From Nitrospirota bacterium (GTDB lineage: Bacteria; Nitrospirota; Nitrospiria; SBBL01; JAADHI01): a stretch of 64,000 bases of DNA. Shown piece after piece: positions 1-8,962 of the stretch. A program made the position numbers and the translations under genes. The stretch is from the NCBI GenBank assembly GCA_029261195.1, contig JAJDBU010000063.1, positions 1 through 64,000 on the forward strand, written 5' to 3'. Under the pieces are notes generated by a model, which was not told the DNA's origin, did no database searches, and saw only the letters and a list, made by a program, of their open reading frames with translations. Each line of letters begins with the position of its first letter. Positions within the stretch are counted from its first letter, which is position 1.

Positions 1-100
1 AACAGAGAAAGCCTAGTGTGGGAAATCCACATGCTGGGTTTGATGAGGCGGGGGCTGGAAACGGACTCTTTGGGTACCGCGCCAGCCCTCGACCCTACCT
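1..100 (+). mobile_element. 3' end of a group II intron (domains V and VI)
   Basis: Positions 9-41 fold as a group II domain V. An AGC-containing lower stem (10-16 with 34-40, with the expected G-U pair in the AGC triad) is followed by a 5-bp upper stem (17-21 with 27-31), a GAAA-type loop at 22-26 and a two-base bulge at 32-33. Directly after it, 52-58 pairs with 82-88 as a domain VI-like hairpin. The reverse-transcriptase ORF and the 5' intron would lie upstream of the window. The exact 3' splice point is not certain. The open frame over 18-245 is explained by this RNA and is not called a gene. Confidence 0.6.
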
Positions 101-164
101 TAGGAGGGCTCATCTCAGTAATGGGATGGGCCTATCCGACAGCTACGCAATAAAAAAGGGGGAC

Positions 165-193
165 GTGGCAAGAGTGAGCTATGAGAACATAAT
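165..193 (+). promoter_or_regulatory. weak sigma70-like promoter before the lipoprotein operon
   Basis: GTGGCA (165-170) and CATAAT (188-193) are separated by 17 bases, about 90 bases ahead of the first lipoprotein start. The -35 matches only four of six consensus bases, so this is tentative. Nothing else is visible between the intron end and the gene. Confidence 0.25.
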
Positions 194-282
194 TTTAGGC
201 CCCATCGAACGAGCGAAATGCCGTTCAATCCGGACCGAGAGCTAAGTTGTGTAAGCAACACTTTAAATCAAGGAGGATGAGT

Positions 283-2007
283 GTGTTGAATCGTGTTGAA
301 AAGATGAGCCGTTTCTCTTTACTGGGCCTTGTATTTTTGATCGCTACGCTTTCGGGTTGTGCCACATATGGAAAAGGTACGATCACTGTGAGCCAAAGTC
401 TTTCGACGGGAGACTACGAAGGCGCAAGAACCTCAATCAAAGGTCAGCTGAATGCCGACGGCAAGGACCGATTACTCTATCATATGGAACTAGGTCTGAT
501 TGACCATCTGAGTGGGAACTATGAAGCCAGTAATCAGGCTTTGACCCTTGCGAGCGATATTGGAGAGAACTTAGAGACAACGCACGTCAGTGACGTAATG
601 AAAGTTGCCTTAACAAGCCCCAGGATGGGGGCCTACCGCGGCACGCTCTTTGAGCGGGCTTTCATTCATTACTACAAAACCTTGAACTATACCTTGTTAG
701 CGGCTGCTCATCCGGCCCGACGGCAGGAATATCTTGAAGGGGCCCGCATCGAATCGCGCAAGGTCGATATCATGTTAACCGCCTTGCGAAATGAGCAGGG
801 GAACTATCAGGACTTAGAGGACAAAAAAGGAAGTCTGTTCGTTCAATTATTGAAAATTTTAGACACCTTGCAGGGCAGGACGCTGGACAAAGATTGGTTG
901 GTCTATCGTGAGGATGCCTACATCCGCTATATGAGCGGCCTGAGCTATGAAGGCAATGGGGAGTTTGATGATGCCCGTGTCGCCTATCAGCTAGCCGCAA
1001 AACTATACGAAAAAGGCTACGCCAAGCAGTATCAACTGAAAAGTGATATTACTGAGCAAGCGTGGTTTGACACCATTCGCATGATGAAGCGAGCGGGCGG
1101 CTTTGAAAATGATTGGCCCGCTTTGGCAGAAAAAAAACTTTCGCCTACGATGCGTGAGCAACTCAAAGCCTTTACGCGTGACAGTTCTCAGTTGGTGGTC
1201 ATTACGCATACCGGCATGATTCCCGAACGTCAGGAAATGAATATTCAGATGACGCTGGATACCTCAACTAAAGAGCTGGTACTTCGCCCCGTTTTGACCG
1301 GCACGCCACAAGAAAAAAACGATCAGGCTTCGTGGTTTTACGCTATGTATTCCGATCGAGGTCTGCTGGGGCTACTCTCCAACTATCAGACCCGTGGACT
1401 TTATGGCTCTCTGGACGGACTGAGGTCTAAGCGAGTGTCGATTGCTGCAGTCTGGAAGTTGGCAGAAGAAACCAAGCTGACCAAAGCTGCTGCGGGACTG
1501 GGCGTACGCGTCACTGTTCCCTTTTACAGTCCCCATCCTGCCGACTTTTCAGAAACCGAACTTTGGCTGGATGGCAAAAAACATGGGACGATGATTAAAG
1601 CAGAGTCGCTCGCACAGTTGGCGCTGCAAGAACAACTCTTAGGTGCTGACAAAGATTTGAAGATGGCTCTGGCTCGAGAGCTGACAAAAAGTATTGCCTG
1701 TGAATGGTTGGGTAATGAGCTTTTCGTAAAAGCCTGTCAATTGACGGCGGCAGTGACGAGTCAGGCCGAGACGCGTAACTGGCTGACTTTGCCCTATGAT
1801 ATTGCCGTGCAACGCATTCCCCTCGAACCGGGCTTGCATCGTGTTAAATTGTTGACTCCAAAAGTTCAAGGGGGCGTCTACCATAACATCACCCGGGAAA
1901 TCGATGTAAAAAAGGGTGGGCTTGTTGTTCTGAGGGAAAGAGTGCTGCATCGTTTGGCCCCCACTCAAAAAGTTGCGGAGGCCGCTTTATTGCCCACGAT
2001 GAAGTAG
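283..2007 (+). CDS. COG3014-family outer-membrane lipoprotein
   Basis: This is a secreted lipoprotein: a short basic N-terminus, a hydrophobic stretch and the lipobox LSGC. I chose the GTG at 283 because AGGAGG (271-276) sits six bases ahead, whereas the in-frame ATG at 277 abuts the ribosome site. The remaining roughly 550 residues match what I know of COG3014 proteins, with a helical, TPR-like first half and a beta-rich second half. In gammaproteobacteria this family is commonly encoded just ahead of an LPP20 lipoprotein and an LpoB homologue, as here. Its biochemical role is not established. By context it may be part of an outer-membrane complex helping peptidoglycan synthesis. Confidence 0.75.
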   Translation: MLNRVEKMSRFSLLGLVFLIATLSGCATYGKGTITVSQSLSTGDYEGARTSIKGQLNADGKDRLLYHMELGLIDHLSGNYEASNQALTLASDIGENLETTHVSDVMKVALTSPRMGAYRGTLFERAFIHYYKTLNYTLLAAAHPARRQEYLEGARIESRKVDIMLTALRNEQGNYQDLEDKKGSLFVQLLKILDTLQGRTLDKDWLVYREDAYIRYMSGLSYEGNGEFDDARVAYQLAAKLYEKGYAKQYQLKSDITEQAWFDTIRMMKRAGGFENDWPALAEKKLSPTMREQLKAFTRDSSQLVVITHTGMIPERQEMNIQMTLDTSTKELVLRPVLTGTPQEKNDQASWFYAMYSDRGLLGLLSNYQTRGLYGSLDGLRSKRVSIAAVWKLAEETKLTKAAAGLGVRVTVPFYSPHPADFSETELWLDGKKHGTMIKAESLAQLALQEQLLGADKDLKMALARELTKSIACEWLGNELFVKACQLTAAVTSQAETRNWLTLPYDIAVQRIPLEPGLHRVKLLTPKVQGGVYHNITREIDVKKGGLVVLRERVLHRLAPTQKVAEAALLPTMK

Positions 2008-2066
2008 GAAAGGTTTTATATTCGGGTGCAGGACTCACCCTTCACTTTAGTCACAAGAGGTAAAAT

Positions 2067-3140
2067 GTGTTGAGATTAAACGAAAACTTATCTTTCTTTA
2101 TTTCGCCGCTGTGGGGAAGCAGAGTATTTCTTGTATTACTCATGGCCCTTGTTGTGACGGGCTGCATGTCTAAGGCCCCCGGTACAGTAAAAAGGGCTGG
2201 GGATGAACTCCAACCTGATTGGATACTCAATACCCCTGTGGAGCGTGGCTTTCTCTATGGTGTCGGTGCTGCAGAAATATTCGGTGGTAATGATGCCAGC
2301 GCTTTAAGCCGTGCAAAAGATATGGCGCGAGTTGAGTTAGTGAAACAGGTTGAAGTGCAAGTGAGTGGTGAAGTCGAGCAGGAAATTGAAGAAGTCACAC
2401 GAAACGAGTCGACGCAGTTGACGGAAAAGTTACGTCAAAGCGTTAAAAGCAGGGTGCCGGAGTTTAAGCTTTCACAGGTGACGGGCGTCGACAGCTACAA
2501 AGACGACAAGGGAAAGCGTGTCACGGTGATGGTGCGTTTAGATGTAATGAAAGAGTTGCAGTCCCTGGGACAGCAGATTGCGTCACTTGACGAACAGTTA
2601 GCGGACTATGCCCAGAAGTTGGCGCAGACCCCTCCCGGAGGCATGAGCACTTTACGGGTGGTTTCTCCTGCCCTGGTTTTATCCGAGCAGCGCGCAGGTC
2701 TGCAAGCCCGCTATAATGCGCTTGAGCCGAGTAAAAAAACAGCGCCCTTGCTTAGCCCGGAGATTCGAGACTTGCTCAGCCAAATATATCAGCGTATTGC
2801 CCAGCTCAAAATCTCGGTAAAAGCAGAAGATAGGGCTGCGCGTTCACTACAGACGGGATTGATTGCGCAACTCACAAAAAGAGGGCTTCAGATTTCAGAA
2901 AGCGGCCAGGGCGATATTCAGATTGTCTATAATCTTCATGTGAACACGGTTTCTCGCGGGGGGACACATTTTGCAATTACCGAGGGAGACATCTGGATCA
3001 AAGATGAAGCCGGGCGCGTCGTGCGTGCATTACAGGCAAAAGCGAAAGGCACCTCCGTTGACCCGGAGGAGGCCCGTTCACGTTCCATCGCAAAACTCTC
3101 AGGGCAACTGGGAAAGGCCTTGCTCGAAGCCTTGTTTTGA
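2067..3140 (+). CDS. LPP20-family lipoprotein
   Basis: Starts at a GTG with AAGAGG (2055-2060) ahead. The signal sequence ends in the lipobox VTGC. The following region, with a P-DWI motif and GVGAAE, is typical of the LPP20 (lipoprotein 20) fold, in which a helix-rich domain is built around repeated alanine/valine segments ending in a conserved valine-rich strand. The C-terminal third is a second small domain of unknown type. It is the middle gene of a COG3014-LPP20-LpoB operon, 59 bases after the first and 59 bases before the third. The precise function is unknown; an envelope-associated role in peptidoglycan or flagellar-type assemblies is inferred from relatives. Confidence 0.75.
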   Translation: MLRLNENLSFFISPLWGSRVFLVLLMALVVTGCMSKAPGTVKRAGDELQPDWILNTPVERGFLYGVGAAEIFGGNDASALSRAKDMARVELVKQVEVQVSGEVEQEIEEVTRNESTQLTEKLRQSVKSRVPEFKLSQVTGVDSYKDDKGKRVTVMVRLDVMKELQSLGQQIASLDEQLADYAQKLAQTPPGGMSTLRVVSPALVLSEQRAGLQARYNALEPSKKTAPLLSPEIRDLLSQIYQRIAQLKISVKAEDRAARSLQTGLIAQLTKRGLQISESGQGDIQIVYNLHVNTVSRGGTHFAITEGDIWIKDEAGRVVRALQAKAKGTSVDPEEARSRSIAKLSGQLGKALLEALF

Positions 3141-3199
3141 CCTTTTGGCGAGACATTCAGAAGGAAAAATGAGTCACTTAATTGGAATAGGAGAAGAGA

Positions 3200-3823
3200 A
3201 TGAAATCAGTCAGTATCGCTAAGATGTTCAAGACCACGGGAATGCTTGTTTTTTTAACCTTGCTTGCATCGGGCTGCGCGGGCGTCCAGGTCAGCAGGGT
3301 TGAGGCGGATAAAGAGATTGCATTGACAGATAAATGGAATGACGAAGATTCCCGCCTAGTGGCCACTGAGATGATCGAAGACATGATGGGGTTTCCGTGG
3401 TTACGACGTTTTAATAAGGAACACCCCGGTAAAGAACCGACTATTGTCGTCCAGCGTGTTAGAAACAAGTCCCACGAGCATATTGCCGTTGATACATTTA
3501 TCAACGATATCAAACGAGCGGTTATGCGTAGTGGTCTCGCCGGTTTTATCGTCAGCGGTGCGGAGCGTGAAGACACACGCCGGGAATTGAAAGAACAGGA
3601 CATGAGTGCCTCAGAAAAGAGTCGTATGGAGATGGGTGAAGAACAGGGGGCAAACTTTGCGCTCTCAGGCACGATCAACTCCATGGTGGACCAACTGGAT
3701 GGCAAGCGCGTCACCTCCTATCAAGTGGATCTCAAATTGATCAATGTCCAGACCACACGGGAAGAATGGAACGGCCAGAAAAAGATCAAAAAGTTTCAGC
3801 AGCGAAGTAAATTCAGCTTCTAA
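3200..3823 (+). CDS. lpoB: penicillin-binding protein activator LpoB
   Basis: A 207-residue lipoprotein with lipobox ASGC, preceded by an AGGAG ribosome site. After a linker it has the LpoB fold: a nucleotide-free TolB/CsgG-like alpha-beta domain with a typical strand (IVVQRVRNKS) and later GEEQGANFALSGTI and SYQVDLKLINVQT. In enterobacteria LpoB crosses the periplasm from the outer membrane and stimulates the bifunctional synthase PBP1b. The linker here is short, so reach would be less than in E. coli. It is the last gene of the lipoprotein operon. Its 3' end overlaps the convergent uup gene by 11 bases, and no terminator is visible between them. Confidence 0.85.
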   Translation: MKSVSIAKMFKTTGMLVFLTLLASGCAGVQVSRVEADKEIALTDKWNDEDSRLVATEMIEDMMGFPWLRRFNKEHPGKEPTIVVQRVRNKSHEHIAVDTFINDIKRAVMRSGLAGFIVSGAEREDTRRELKEQDMSASEKSRMEMGEEQGANFALSGTINSMVDQLDGKRVTSYQVDLKLINVQTTREEWNGQKKIKKFQQRSKFSF

Positions 3824-5627
3824 GATCAAGCGTTTCCCAGCGTTGATAGAGCTGATCGACGGCCTCTTCCGCATCACTTATTTTGCGGGAGAGGCCGAGA
3901 AGGCGTTCCGGATCACTCGTAATGTCAGGGGCTTCATATTCTCGTTTTAATTGCGCTACCTTGTTCTGTGCCTTCTCGATCTTGTCTGTAATTCGGCTGA
4001 GTTCCTTCCGCTCTTCATAGCTGAGCTTCTTTGTCTCAGGCTCCGAACCGTCTTTTGTCGATGAGGACTGCTTCTTTTTTGTTGTCTTTTCAGAAAAGGC
4101 CTGTTCTTGCGCCTGAATCCATTGATAATAATCTGCGTAAAATGCCGTTTTTCCAGTGCCATTACCCTCAAGGTGGAGTAGTTGATCACTTAGACGATCA
4201 AGCAAAAACCGGTCGTGGGTGATGAGGACAAGGGCACCTGGAAAATTGAGCAAACTGTCTTCCAGTACCTCCAGAGTTGGAATATCAAGATCGTTGGTCG
4301 GTTCATCAAGCAGCAGGATATCCGCCGGTTTCAACATCAGATTGGCGATGAGTACACGGGCCTGTTCTCCACCGGAAAGTTGTGCAACCGGGAGGGCGAG
4401 TTGTTCTTTTGAGAAGAGGAAACGTTTGGCCCATGCGGCAATATGGATGGGGCGACCTCGATACATCACCTGGTCACCTCCTTTTTCGGTAAGGGCTTCT
4501 TTCAGGCGCTGATTTTGATCGAGTTGCTCCCGCTTTTGCCCGAAGGTCACAATCTTTAGCCAGTCGGCCTGTTTAATCGTCCCGGCATCCGGTTTGATCT
4601 CACCGCTTAGCAGCTTAATGAGAGAGCTTTTTCCACTGCCGTTGCGACCCAGTACGCCGAGGCAGGTCCCGTGAGTCAGTGTGAGATTGAGATTTTCAAA
4701 AACATGCTTCTCTCCAAGCTTCAGTGCGACTGACCGGACACCGATTAATTTTTTCGTTCTTCGGCCGCTTGCTTCAAAATCGATCTGTGCAATCTGATTA
4801 GCTCGATTGCGCCCGCTGACTTCGCTGAGTTCTTTTTCGAGCGCCCCTGCCTGATCGATACGTGATTTTGCCTTGGTTGTTCTGGCTTTCGGGCCGCGTT
4901 GCAGCCATTCCCGTTCTCTCCGTACCTTGCTGGAAAGGGACTGCTCAAGCTGGGACTGAGCATTTTTCATTGCCTCCCGCTGCTCCAGAAAAGCGCTGTA
5001 GTTTCCTTCGACCTTGATATAGCCCTTGGGATACGCTTTGTTGAGTTCGAGTATACGATTACTTGTATTTTCTAAAAATACCCTGTCGTGGCTAACCAGC
5101 ACAAAGGCAAAGTCAGCGCGTTTAAGGCGATCCTCCAGCCACAAAATGCCTTCTAAATCGAGGTGGTTTGTCGGCTCATCCATGAACAGGAGATCGGGTT
5201 TTCGTATCAGCGCTTCCGCGATTGCGAGCCGCTTGCGCCATCCGCCTGACAGGGTCTCAACTTTTTGTTCCAGATCTGAGAAACCCATCTGCTCAACCGT
5301 TGTTCGTATATTTCGGTCTGATGCCCAGTTTTCGATTGCCGCAGGCATCGTCTGAAAAAGGGTTTCCTTGATCGTTAAGTTCGGATCGAGCAGGTCTTCC
5401 TGAGCAAGATAAACCAGTTGAAGGTTTCGTTTTCTTGAGACCTTTCCATCACTTGGAGACTCAAGTTCGGCAAGAATTTTCAACAAGGTGGTTTTCCCTG
5501 AACCGTTCGGACCGATCAGCCCCAAATGCTCATCAGAAAAAATGCCGAATGAAATATCGGAAAAGAGAGAAGTCGTGCCGTAAGATTTACAGAGTCCCTG
5601 ACAGGAGATGAGTACTTGAGAAGACAT
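3813..5627 (-). CDS. uup: ABC-F ATPase Uup
   Basis: A soluble protein with two ABC ATPase domains in one chain and no membrane segments, the hallmark of ABC-F proteins. Walker A motifs GPNGSGKTT and GRNGSGKSS and signatures LSGGWRKR and LSGGEQAR are present, with Walker B followed by DEPTN in both halves. A charged linker lies between the domains and the C-terminus is a coiled coil of about 80 residues, which distinguishes Uup from EttA. Uup acts on ribosomes and affects transposon excision and replication-fork events in E. coli. The ATG at 5627 was chosen because the longer frame to 5705 adds 26 non-conserved residues. It stands alone and is divergent from the next lipoprotein gene. Confidence 0.85.
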   Translation of the reverse strand: MSSQVLISCQGLCKSYGTTSLFSDISFGIFSDEHLGLIGPNGSGKTTLLKILAELESPSDGKVSRKRNLQLVYLAQEDLLDPNLTIKETLFQTMPAAIENWASDRNIRTTVEQMGFSDLEQKVETLSGGWRKRLAIAEALIRKPDLLFMDEPTNHLDLEGILWLEDRLKRADFAFVLVSHDRVFLENTSNRILELNKAYPKGYIKVEGNYSAFLEQREAMKNAQSQLEQSLSSKVRREREWLQRGPKARTTKAKSRIDQAGALEKELSEVSGRNRANQIAQIDFEASGRRTKKLIGVRSVALKLGEKHVFENLNLTLTHGTCLGVLGRNGSGKSSLIKLLSGEIKPDAGTIKQADWLKIVTFGQKREQLDQNQRLKEALTEKGGDQVMYRGRPIHIAAWAKRFLFSKEQLALPVAQLSGGEQARVLIANLMLKPADILLLDEPTNDLDIPTLEVLEDSLLNFPGALVLITHDRFLLDRLSDQLLHLEGNGTGKTAFYADYYQWIQAQEQAFSEKTTKKKQSSSTKDGSEPETKKLSYEERKELSRITDKIEKAQNKVAQLKREYEAPDITSDPERLLGLSRKISDAEEAVDQLYQRWETLDLRS

Positions 5628-5713
5628 AGTCCGACCATCGGTAAATAAAATCGTGACAGTGTACTCGATTTTTGCTGTCTCATGGGAATAAATTTTATTT
5701 CTCACTCGGCGAG

Positions 5714-5743
5714 TTGAAGCTAATACAGTATTCGATTTAGAAT
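5714..5743 (+). promoter_or_regulatory. possible sigma70 promoter for the SHOCT lipoprotein
   Basis: TTGAAG (5714-5719) and TAGAAT (5738-5743) with an 18-base spacer lie in the short gap between the divergent uup gene and the lipoprotein at 5779. Both boxes deviate modestly from consensus. Confidence 0.35.
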
Positions 5744-5778
5744 GCCGCTTTATAAACAGCTTTTTTGTATGGAGATAA

Positions 5779-6579
5779 ATGATGCGATATCAGGCCCTGT
5801 TGTTCCTGTCTTTTTTTCTGGTTTCTTGTGCTGGTAATGCGCATTTGCGTCGGGTGGTCCATCAAACACCCGAGTTTCTTGTAGAGTTGGACCAGGTCGA
5901 AATTGCCGCAAGTCCGGTTTTTCCCAGCCCCTACGACCATCCCTTTAGCATTTCTTCTGAGGGGCTTCAGGATGTTTTGCAGTCCCTGGAAGTGGTTCCC
6001 GGTGGCGGGTTTTTAAAGATGCTTTTTTCGGGAAAGGAAAAACAGCGGTCCATCTTTCATTCAAAGGATATCGCTTTGGTTTCAGAACAACTTTCTAAGG
6101 CGCTTGCAGAGGCTGGACCGTCCGAAAAAGTCCATTTCTACTACTCAATTCCAAAGGATGCCTCTAAAGTTTTGGTGAGTTCCGGGGTGCTGGTATTTAA
6201 AGATAAGCGTCTGCATCTTCGCTTGAAATATCATCGGATTCCAATGAGGAAGGGGAGTCCACTGCGGACAGCAGAGCGGAGCATCCCCCCTTCGGAAAAA
6301 GGAAGATACAGTTTTACATTATTTGAAGATGAATTGCGGCGACATCGGCGATATAAAAACGCTTTCGGCTTTGACGGAAGCGATGCACATTGGCTTGTGA
6401 TTGATTATCAGGGCATCGCAGCGGCAGCCTTGCTTCCCCCTGCCCCGGCTTTCTCTGGTCCGATCCCGGCGAAAACGCTGGAAGAACGCTTGAGGGCACT
6501 AAAACGGTTTAAAGACGAAGGCTTAATTTCTGAGGAGGAATACAGAAAAAAGAAAGCGTCCATGCTTAAGGCATTTTAA
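5779..6579 (+). CDS. lipoprotein with C-terminal SHOCT domain
   Basis: The N-terminus is a signal sequence ending in the lipobox LVSC. Two ATGs in tandem (5779 and 5782) follow GGAGA at 5771; spacing favours the second. The body of about 200 residues is unrecognised. The last 30 residues (LEERLRALKRFKDEGLISEEEY) form a SHOCT motif, a short helical module often found at protein ends and thought to mediate oligomerisation. It sits alone between uup and ftsK. I cannot assign a function beyond an outer-membrane-facing lipoprotein. Confidence 0.7.
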   Translation: MMRYQALLFLSFFLVSCAGNAHLRRVVHQTPEFLVELDQVEIAASPVFPSPYDHPFSISSEGLQDVLQSLEVVPGGGFLKMLFSGKEKQRSIFHSKDIALVSEQLSKALAEAGPSEKVHFYYSIPKDASKVLVSSGVLVFKDKRLHLRLKYHRIPMRKGSPLRTAERSIPPSEKGRYSFTLFEDELRRHRRYKNAFGFDGSDAHWLVIDYQGIAAAALLPPAPAFSGPIPAKTLEERLRALKRFKDEGLISEEEYRKKKASMLKAF

Positions 6580-6727
6580 GCGAGGTCGGCATGGCGATCA
6601 TTTGTCTTGAGCCGCCCGGCTTTCCCTTTTGATCTGTGATGAAATATCAAAATGAGTCTTCTTCTTCCATAAAACCCTACACTAAAGTGCTTGAATTGTC
6701 GCAGTAAAGTCGTTATTGTTTTCTCAA

Positions 6728-6790
6728 GGAAGTCCCTATCATCAATATGATCTGCCTTGTAGGCAGTCTGTCTTGGCTGGAGGGACTTTC
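6728..6790 (+). ncRNA. predicted three-way-junction leader RNA of ftsK
   Basis: An outer 10-bp stem (6728-6737 with 6781-6790, one G-U pair) encloses two hairpins that directly abut it and each other: 6738-6742 with 6747-6751 (loop CAAT) and 6752-6757 with 6761-6766 (loop TGT). A 14-base strand closes the junction. It ends 27 bases before the ftsK start. The tight packing of helices resembles a regulatory leader, but I match it to no known riboswitch or autogenous element. Confidence 0.35.
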
Positions 6791-6817
6791 AATAGATAAA
6801 GGCCAAGAGCAAAATTG

Positions 6818-8962
6818 ATGATGCAAAAGGGTGTCGCCAGGCACTATCTCTACGAGGTAATCGGAACCGGGTTGATTTTGCTGGGCTGTCTGATTGCGGC
6901 CAGTCTCTTCAGCTATCACAGTCATGATCCTTCGTTCTCAACCGTCTCCTCCTCGCCAAACGTTCAAAATGCCGTCGGAAAGATGGGCGCGGTTTTTTCA
7001 GACCTCGCGATGCAATTCTTAGGCATCAGTTCGCACCTCCTCACCCTTTTTTTGATTGTTTTAGGCATCAAAATGGTTCGGGCAAAAGAGGCTTCCCGGC
7101 ATCACAATGCCCTGATCGCAGGCTTTCTTATAATGGCGATTGCCCTTTCTTCACTCATCTCTCTCGGAGGCACAGACCCGCTTGGGGAAGGGATGAAGGG
7201 CGGGATCACCGGAGAATTGACATCGGTTTTTCTCCTTCGCTATTTCGCTGAAATCGGTACTTTTATCATCCTCTTTTCCCTTCTCTTGATCGGGGCGATG
7301 ATTGCCTTTCCCTTTTCACCGCATCGCGTTTTTATGAAGACGATGACGAAGGTTCGGGACTTCAATAAAAGGGAAGAAAAACCGACTCTAAAGAAAAAGA
7401 AAACCATCAAAATCGCTCTTCCGGCAGAAGCGGAATTACAGGAGAGAAGCTCCGCTGTCCCGGATGTCAGCCCGCCCCCGAAGGTTGTTGAGTCGAAACA
7501 GGTGGAAATTTTTGATTTTGAAAGAGAGGATATCGGGGACTACCGTTTGCCCACGCTCTCCCTGCTCTCGGACCCGGCGCTTCTGACAAACCGAACCACG
7601 CGACAGGAGTTGATCGAACAGTCGCGGATTCTTCAGAAAAAACTACGCGATTTCGGGATAGAGGGGCGGGTGTCGCAGGTCCATCCCGGTCCGGTGATTA
7701 CCATGTTTGAATTTGAACCGGCCCCGGGAATCAAGCTCAGCAAGATCACCAGCCTCTCAGATGATCTTGCCCTGGGAATGCGGGCGCTATCGGTTCGCAT
7801 CGTCGCGCCCCTACCGGGAAAGGCGGCGGTCGGCATTGAAATTCCGAACCTGAATCGTGAAGAGGTCTCTATGAAAGAGATTCTTTCCTCCCCCTCCTTC
7901 AACCGCCTGGACTCTAAACTGCGTCTTGCCCTGGGAAAGGACATTTTTGGAAGCCCGGTTTCTGCAGACCTGTCGAAGATGCCTCATCTTTTGATTGCCG
8001 GTGCAACGGGTGCGGGAAAGAGTGTCGGTTTGAATGCTATGATCCTTTCCCTGCTTTACACGGCGACACCCGCCGAAGTGAAACTAGTGATGATTGATCC
8101 AAAGATGCTTGAATTCACGCTTTACGAAGGGATTCCTCACTTGATCACACCGGTGATTGTAAAGCCGAAGGCCGCGTCTGCCGCTCTAAAAAAAATGGTT
8201 GCCGAGATGCAGCGCCGCTACGAACTGCTTTCTGAAAAAGGGGTGAGAAACATCACCGCATATAACAAACTGGCTGAAAAATCGGATGAGATGAATCCAC
8301 TTCCCTACATCGTGGTCTGTATCGATGAGCTGGCCGATTTGATGATTGTCGCTTCACGGGATATCGAAGACTCCATCGCACGGCTGGCCCAGATGGCCCG
8401 AGCCGCCGGCATCCACCTGATTCTTGCAACCCAGCGTCCTTCGGTCGATGTCTTGACCGGCTTAATCAAGGCGAACTTTCCCGCCCGTATTGCCTATTGC
8501 GTTGCCTCAAAGACAGATTCCAGAACCATACTTGATGAAAACGGTGCGGAAAAATTGCTGGGGAAAGGCGACATGCTCTATTCTGCCGGAACAGGCAAAA
8601 CCACCCGCGTTCACGGTTGTTATATCTCGGAGGAAGAAGTAAAAAAGGTCGTTGGCTTTATTAAGGAACAGTCCGACCCGCACTATGAAACTGAATTCAC
8701 CGAGGCGATTTCCAAGTTATCTGAATTGTCTGACGATTCCGAACTTTCCGATGAGCGCGATGAACTTTATGAAAAGGCAAGGGAACTTGTGATTTCCACA
8801 AAGCAGGCCTCAGCCTCCTTTATCCAACGGCGAATGCGAGTCGGATACCCTCGTGCAGCCAGGTTAATCGAAATGATGGAAGAGGATGGCCTGGTCGGTC
8901 CGGCCATAGGAAGCAAAGCGAGAGAAATACTCATCCGTAAGGAAGAAGGAGAAACGATTTAA
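6818..8962 (+). CDS. ftsK: DNA translocase FtsK
   Basis: A septal DNA pump that moves chromosome ends apart during division. The first 170 residues hold about four membrane segments, followed by a short charged linker, then the RecA-like motor with Walker A GATGAGKS near residue 395 and Walker B YIVVCIDELADLM. The C-terminal winged-helix gamma domain (QASASFIQRRMRVGYPRAAR) recognises KOPS-type sequences. At about 715 residues it is the compact form without the long proline/glutamine linker of E. coli FtsK. Start choice: TTG 6815 or ATG 6818, behind AAGAG at 6804. Its stop overlaps the lolA start by one base, so the two are probably co-translated, as in many diderms. Confidence 0.92.
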   Translation: MMQKGVARHYLYEVIGTGLILLGCLIAASLFSYHSHDPSFSTVSSSPNVQNAVGKMGAVFSDLAMQFLGISSHLLTLFLIVLGIKMVRAKEASRHHNALIAGFLIMAIALSSLISLGGTDPLGEGMKGGITGELTSVFLLRYFAEIGTFIILFSLLLIGAMIAFPFSPHRVFMKTMTKVRDFNKREEKPTLKKKKTIKIALPAEAELQERSSAVPDVSPPPKVVESKQVEIFDFEREDIGDYRLPTLSLLSDPALLTNRTTRQELIEQSRILQKKLRDFGIEGRVSQVHPGPVITMFEFEPAPGIKLSKITSLSDDLALGMRALSVRIVAPLPGKAAVGIEIPNLNREEVSMKEILSSPSFNRLDSKLRLALGKDIFGSPVSADLSKMPHLLIAGATGAGKSVGLNAMILSLLYTATPAEVKLVMIDPKMLEFTLYEGIPHLITPVIVKPKAASAALKKMVAEMQRRYELLSEKGVRNITAYNKLAEKSDEMNPLPYIVVCIDELADLMIVASRDIEDSIARLAQMARAAGIHLILATQRPSVDVLTGLIKANFPARIAYCVASKTDSRTILDENGAEKLLGKGDMLYSAGTGKTTRVHGCYISEEEVKKVVGFIKEQSDPHYETEFTEAISKLSELSDDSELSDERDELYEKARELVISTKQASASFIQRRMRVGYPRAARLIEMMEEDGLVGPAIGSKAREILIRKEEGETI

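Noticed and set aside
18-245. open frame of 75 codons at the start of the window
   Set aside because: Its first half is the group II intron domain V/VI sequence, which often gives spurious open frames; no ribosome site or conserved domain.
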